Shown piece by piece: positions 60,326 through 64,000 of a stretch of DNA of 64,000 nucleotides. The stretch spans positions 372,001 to 436,000 of the forward strand of contig NZ_JAAGUY010000001.1 in assembly GCF_010868145.1 (NCBI RefSeq), in the 5' to 3' direction. Each line of letters begins with the position of its first letter. Within the stretch, counting starts at the first letter, position 1. The stretch comes from Nocardia cyriacigeorgica (lineage in GTDB: Bacteria; Actinomycetota; Actinomycetes; Mycobacteriales; Mycobacteriaceae). The translations under genes were made by a program, and so were the position numbers. The notes beneath the pieces are model-generated. The model had not been told where the DNA came from, searched no databases, and saw only the letters and a program-made list of their open reading frames with translations.

Positions 60326-61837
60326 TCAGGGGGTGGCCCAGTCGAGGGTGCGGCCGACGGCTTTGGTCCAACCGGTGTAGCCGTCGGTGCGTTGGCGTTC
60401 GGTCCAGGTGGGTTCCCAGCGGATGTCTTCGCGCCAATGCCTGCGCAGTTCGTCGGTGTCGCGCCAATAGCCGGTGGCCAGGCCCGCGGCGTAAGCGGCG
60501 CCGAGGGCGGTGGTTTCGGTGACGACGGGTCGGCTGACGGGCACGCCGAGGATGTCGGCTTGGATCTGCATGCACAGGTTGTTGGCGGTGACGCCGCCGT
60601 CCACGCGCAGCACCTGCAGTCCGACACCGGAGTCCTGCGACATGGCGTCGGCGACGTCGCGGGTTTGGTAGCAGATCGCTTCGAGGGTGGCGCGGGCGAT
60701 ATGCGCGTTGGTGGCGTAGCGGGTGAGCCCGACGATGGCGCCGCGGGCATCCGAACGCCAGTGCGGTGCGAACAGCCCGGAGAAGGCGGGCACGAAATAG
60801 ACGCCGCCGTTGTCGGCGACTTGGGCGGCGAGGGATTCGCTGTGGGCGGCGCCGGAGATGATGCCGAGTTGGTCGCGCAACCATTGCACCGCCGACCCGG
60901 TGACCGCGATCGACCCTTCGAGGGCGTAGGCAGGGGGTTGGTCGCCGAGCTGATAGCAGACGGTGGTGAGCAGGCCGTTGGCCGAACGCACCGGGGTGGT
61001 GCCGGTGTTGAGGAGCAGGAAGTTGCCGGTTCCGTAGGTGTTCTTGGCTTGGCCGCGGTCCAGGCAGACCTGGCCGATCATGGCGGCCTGCTGATCGCCC
61101 ACCGCCGCGGTGATGGGTACCGCGGCGGCAAAGGGGCCGTCGGCGCTGGTGTGGCCATATCGGGTGGGGTGGGAGGAGGCGGCGATCGCGGGCAGCATGG
61201 CGCGCGGGATGTCGAGCAGGGCGAGCAGTTCCTCGTCCCAGTCGAGGGTGTCGAGGTCCATGAGCATGGTGCGGCTGGCGTTGGTGACGTCGGTGAGGTG
61301 CAGACCGCCGCGGGTGCCGCCGGTGAGGTTCCACAGCAGCCAGGTGTCGATGGTGCCGAACAGGGCGTCGCCGCGTTCGGCGGCGGCGCGCAGTCCGGGC
61401 TGGTTGTCCAGCAGCCAGGCGATCTTGCCGCCGGCGAAGTAGGTGGCCGGGGGTAGTCCGGTGCGGTGGCGTACGAGTTCGCCTGCGGTGGAGTCGAGTT
61501 CGGCGGCGATGTGGTCGGTGCGGGTGTCCTGCCAGACGATGGCGTTGTGGTGGGGGCGTCCGGTGTGGCGGTCCCAGACGACGGTGGTTTCGCGCTGATT
61601 GGTGACGCCGACGGCGGCCAGGTCGCTCGCGCGCAGGCCGTGGCGGCCCAGTGCGGTCTGGATGACCGCGCAGCTGCGTTCCCAGATCTCGACCGGATTG
61701 TGTTCCACCCATCCCGGGCGCGGCAGTATCTGCTCGTGTTCGAGCTGGTGGCGGGCGATGACGGTGCCCGCGTGGTCGAAGACCATGAAGCGCGTGCTTG
61801 TCGTGCCCTGGTCGAGGGCGCCGATGAGGTCGGTCAT
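60326..61837 (-). CDS. glpK: Glycerol kinase
   Basis: 503 residues. FGGY-kinase motifs: [20 protein letters not shown] (phosphate 1), [28 protein letters not shown], the catalytic Asp in [34 protein letters not shown], and [20 protein letters not shown]. Phosphorylates glycerol with ATP. GGAG lies 6-9 nt before the ATG. It is the first gene of glpK-glpD and is divergent from the IclR gene, with a palindromic operator between. Confidence 0.96.
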   Translation of the reverse strand: MTDLIGALDQGTTSTRFMVFDHAGTVIARHQLEHEQILPRPGWVEHNPVEIWERSCAVIQTALGRHGLRASDLAAVGVTNQRETTVVWDRHTGRPHHNAIVWQDTRTDHIAAELDSTAGELVRHRTGLPPATYFAGGKIAWLLDNQPGLRAAAERGDALFGTIDTWLLWNLTGGTRGGLHLTDVTNASRTMLMDLDTLDWDEELLALLDIPRAMLPAIAASSHPTRYGHTSADGPFAAAVPITAAVGDQQAAMIGQVCLDRGQAKNTYGTGNFLLLNTGTTPVRSANGLLTTVCYQLGDQPPAYALEGSIAVTGSAVQWLRDQLGIISGAAHSESLAAQVADNGGVYFVPAFSGLFAPHWRSDARGAIVGLTRYATNAHIARATLEAICYQTRDVADAMSQDSGVGLQVLRVDGGVTANNLCMQIQADILGVPVSRPVVTETTALGAAYAAGLATGYWRDTDELRRHWREDIRWEPTWTERQRTDGYTGWTKAVGRTLDWATP

Positions 61838-61924
61838 CTGGTCTCCGTTGTCCGGCTCGCCGGTCCCTCGGGCGAGCTGCCACTGCCGAACCTAGAAACC
61901 CGGCCCGCCACCCACAACGGTGCG

Positions 61925-61943
61925 CGTTCGACAATGTCGAACG
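61925..61943. promoter_or_regulatory. IclR-type operator, perfect 19-bp palindrome
   Basis: CGTTCGACA-A-TGTCGAACG, in the 128-nt region between glpK and the IclR gene. It lies 11 nt before the -10 box TACGGT (61954-61959) of the IclR gene. Sequence type matches IclR-family sites; it can serve both promoters. Confidence 0.8.
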
Positions 61944-61965
61944 ATTTCGCGGGTACGGTGGGTGG

Positions 61966-62742
61966 ATGCCAGGGCCCATCCAGTCGATCGAACGCGCCGC
62001 CGCGATCATGCGGCTGGTGTCGCAAGCGCCCTTCGGCATCGGGGTCAGCGAGCTCGCGGGGGCGTTGAGCCTGCCCAAGGCCACCGCGCACGGTCTACTG
62101 CGCACCTTGCAGGGGGTGGGTTATGTGGAGCAGGACGCGCACACGGGCAAGTACCGGATGGGTATGGTTGCCGCCGGCCTCTCGGTGGCCCGGATGGACA
62201 CCAATGTGCTGCGCTCGTATGCGATGAACTGGGCCGACACCCTGGCTGCCCGTTCGGGGGAATCGGTGCGGATGGGAGCGGTACACGACGACGGCGTACA
62301 GATCGTGCATCACGTCTTCCGGCCCGACCGCTCCCCGCAACGGCTGCGCGTGGGTGTGGTGTTGCCATTACATGCGACCGCGCTGGGCAAGGTTGTGCTG
62401 GCACACACCCCCGGCCTCGGTGAACGCGCCGCGGGAACCGACCTGCTCGCCTACACCCGCCGCACCACCACCGCATCACGGGCACTACAGGCGGAAGCAG
62501 CGCAGGTGCGAGCACGCGGGTTCGCCACCGATATCGGCGAATTCAGCGCCGAGCGGGCCTCGGTCGCGGCACCGGTCCGCGACCCGGGGGGACGGGTCGT
62601 TGGCGCCATCGGCGTCGTTGGCGCGGTGGACCGGATCATCGCTGGTGCGGCCGTGCGGACGCCGATCGTCGAACTGGTGCGCTCGGCAGCGTCATCGATA
62701 TCAGCCGATCTCGCTGCCGACCGCACACGGGTGCGGCGATGA
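61966..62742 (+). CDS. IclR-family regulator of glycerol genes
   Basis: 258 residues. N-terminal winged helix [20 protein letters not shown] then [20 protein letters not shown], and IclR effector domain [49 protein letters not shown]. -10 box TACGGT lies 6 nt before the ATG: leaderless. Its stop overlaps the start of the second glycerol kinase (ATGA). Position and operator make it the likely regulator of glpK-glpD and the second kinase, comparable to GylR of Streptomyces. Confidence 0.92.
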   Translation: MPGPIQSIERAAAIMRLVSQAPFGIGVSELAGALSLPKATAHGLLRTLQGVGYVEQDAHTGKYRMGMVAAGLSVARMDTNVLRSYAMNWADTLAARSGESVRMGAVHDDGVQIVHHVFRPDRSPQRLRVGVVLPLHATALGKVVLAHTPGLGERAAGTDLLAYTRRTTTASRALQAEAAQVRARGFATDIGEFSAERASVAAPVRDPGGRVVGAIGVVGAVDRIIAGAAVRTPIVELVRSAASSISADLAADRTRVRR

Positions 62743-64000
62743 GCGCGGCAGGGCGGTCGACGAACCGGTATGTGCTGGCCATCGATCAGGGCACGACGTC
62801 GAGCCGCGCCATCGTCTACGACGCCGCGGGCCAGCTGGTCTCGGTGGCCCAGCGCGAGCATCGTCAGCTGTATCCAGCGGCCGGGCACGTCGAACACGAC
62901 GCCGCCGAGGTGCGCCGTAATGTCGAAGGGCTGATCGGGCGGGTCATCACCGCCGCCGGAATCCAGGCACGGCAGGTCGTCGGCCTCGGGATCGCCAACC
63001 AGCGCGAGACGACTGTGCTGTGGGATCGACACACCGGGCGGCCCGTGCGCAACGCCATCGTGTGGCAGGACACCAGGACCGAGGACTTGGTGGCACGCCT
63101 GGCGCAGCGGCCGGACGCGGACGAGGTGCAGGTCCGGTGCGGTCTGCCAGTGCTGAACTACTTCGCCGCACCGCGCATCCGATGGTTGCTCGACAGCGAC
63201 GAACGTCTGCGTGCGCGCGCCGAACGCGGCGAGGTCCTGTTCGGCACCATGGACAGCTGGCTCATCTGGAATCTCACCGGCGGCGCCAACGGCGGAGTGC
63301 ACGTCACCGACGTCACCAACGCCGGGCGCACCCTGCTGATGAACCTGCACACCCTCGACTGGGACGAACGGCTCCTCGAGTTCTTCGAAATACCGCGCGC
63401 GATGCTGCCCGAGATCCGATCCAACGCCGAAATCTACGGGTACACCGCGATCGAGCCCGCCGGTATCCCGATCGCAGCCGCGCTCGGTGATCAGCAGGCG
63501 GCACTGTTCGGTCAAACCTGTTTCGCCGCCGGCGAAGCCAAATGCACCTACGGCACCGGAAGTTTCCTGCTGTCGAACACCGGAACCGCGCCCGTGCGGT
63601 CCGGGCACGGCTTGCTGACCACCGTCGCATTCCGCATCGGCGACGAACCCGCCCACTATGCGCTCGAAGGATCGATCGCCTCCACCGGTTCCCTCGTGCA
63701 ATGGCTGCGTGACCGGCTGGGGCTCATCGAATCCGCGCCCGAAATCGAAACCCTCGCCGCCACCGTCACCGACAACGGCGGATGCTATGTGGTGCCCGCG
63801 TTCTCGGGCCTGTTCGCGCCACGTTGGCATGCCGAAGCACGTGGCGTCATCGCCGGACTCACCTCATACATCACCCGCGGCCACCTGGCGCGGGCGGTGC
63901 TGGAAGCCACCGCATGGCAGACTCGCGAAGTGGTCGAGGCGATGAACGCCGACACCGGGCAGAGCTTGCGGGAACTGCGCGTGGACGGCGGAATGACCTC
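62739..64000 (+). CDS. Second glycerol kinase-like FGGY kinase, cut by window end
   Basis: 420 codons are inside the window. Starts [20 protein letters not shown] then [90 protein letters not shown] and [21 protein letters not shown] follow as in GlpK. It differs from the other copy throughout (for example [18 protein letters not shown]), so it is an old paralog rather than a recent duplicate. Translationally coupled to IclR. Substrate may be glycerol or another polyol. Confidence 0.92.
   Translation, partial: MSAAGRSTNRYVLAIDQGTTSSRAIVYDAAGQLVSVAQREHRQLYPAAGHVEHDAAEVRRNVEGLIGRVITAAGIQARQVVGLGIANQRETTVLWDRHTGRPVRNAIVWQDTRTEDLVARLAQRPDADEVQVRCGLPVLNYFAAPRIRWLLDSDERLRARAERGEVLFGTMDSWLIWNLTGGANGGVHVTDVTNAGRTLLMNLHTLDWDERLLEFFEIPRAMLPEIRSNAEIYGYTAIEPAGIPIAAALGDQQAALFGQTCFAAGEAKCTYGTGSFLLSNTGTAPVRSGHGLLTTVAFRIGDEPAHYALEGSIASTGSLVQWLRDRLGLIESAPEIETLAATVTDNGGCYVVPAFSGLFAPRWHAEARGVIAGLTSYITRGHLARAVLEATAWQTREVVEAMNADTGQSLRELRVDGGMT

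Noticed and set aside
58554..62105. An 1183-codon minus-strand frame
   Set aside because: glpD ends it, but the first 600 codons are an Arg-rich shadow of glpK in another frame; GlpD starts at 60299.

Overview
The window is 64 kb of high-GC actinobacterial chromosome. Gene content (furA-katG, ferric-reductase-like flavoprotein, many ECF sigma factors, TetR/PucR/IclR regulators, Tn3 remnants) and the frequent placement of a -10 box 6-7 nt before the start codon (leaderless genes) point to a mycolic-acid actinobacterium, most probably Nocardia. The genus is an inference from sequence style, not a database match. Both ends cut a gene: an NDH-2-like flavoprotein at base 1 and a second glycerol kinase at base 64000.

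Layout. 1-10.5 kb holds small regulatory modules: an ECF42 sigma factor with its YCII/DGPF partner, a secreted SGNH hydrolase under a TetR, a frameshifted MerR gene, a TetR/membrane protein/PPOX module with two identical-arm operators, and an ECF sigma factor behind an EthD-like gene. 2.8-3.2, 8.9-9.1 and 11.8-16.2 kb carry decayed recombinase and Tn3 transposase pieces around a zinc-motif coiled-coil gene and a DUF1254 gene. 16.7-26.4 kb: MFS transporter plus DUF6875-like protein, HdeD-like protein, a subtilisin-like protease, a truncated PhyH gene joined to a duplicated piece of the protease gene, a RibD/DHFR-like enzyme and a TetR/alcohol dehydrogenase pair. 26.5-30.6 kb: katG and furA, an ECF41 sigma factor with a textbook self-promoter, and a 58-residue secreted peptide gene. 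At 30.785-30.812 kb there is a strong match to a XerCD dif site, so the window may lie at the replication terminus; 350 bp further is a 61-bp perfect palindrome. 31.3-39 kb is a metabolic island: PucR regulator, hydrolase and Baeyer-Villiger monooxygenase, a membrane protein driven from a symmetric divergent promoter, a PhyH dioxygenase and a ferric-reductase-like flavoprotein. 39-47 kb: secreted and membrane unknowns, an overlapping small protein/sigma/anti-sigma operon, DoxX, a UvrA-like ABC ATPase and an AraC/VOC pair.

The most unusual part is 47.0-58.3 kb, a minus-strand operon of six genes joined by overlaps or tiny gaps: trypsin-like protease with a long C-terminal region (VMAP-like), MoxR AAA+ ATPase, SAV_2336-type protein with a degenerate vWA domain, ClC chloride channel, aKG-HExxH peptide beta-hydroxylase, and a TIR-like/NB-ARC/TPR protein of the FxsT type. 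The ClC gene ends in a 55-residue tail that has its own possible start and looks like a RiPP precursor; the hydroxylase start codon overlaps its end. No FxsB-type radical SAM maturase is present in the window. The arrangement suggests a vWA-MoxR-VMAP conflict or signalling system combined with a modified-peptide pathway and an ion channel.

58.5-64 kb is a glycerol locus: glpK-glpD facing an IclR regulator and a second glycerol kinase, with a perfect 19-bp operator in the shared promoter.
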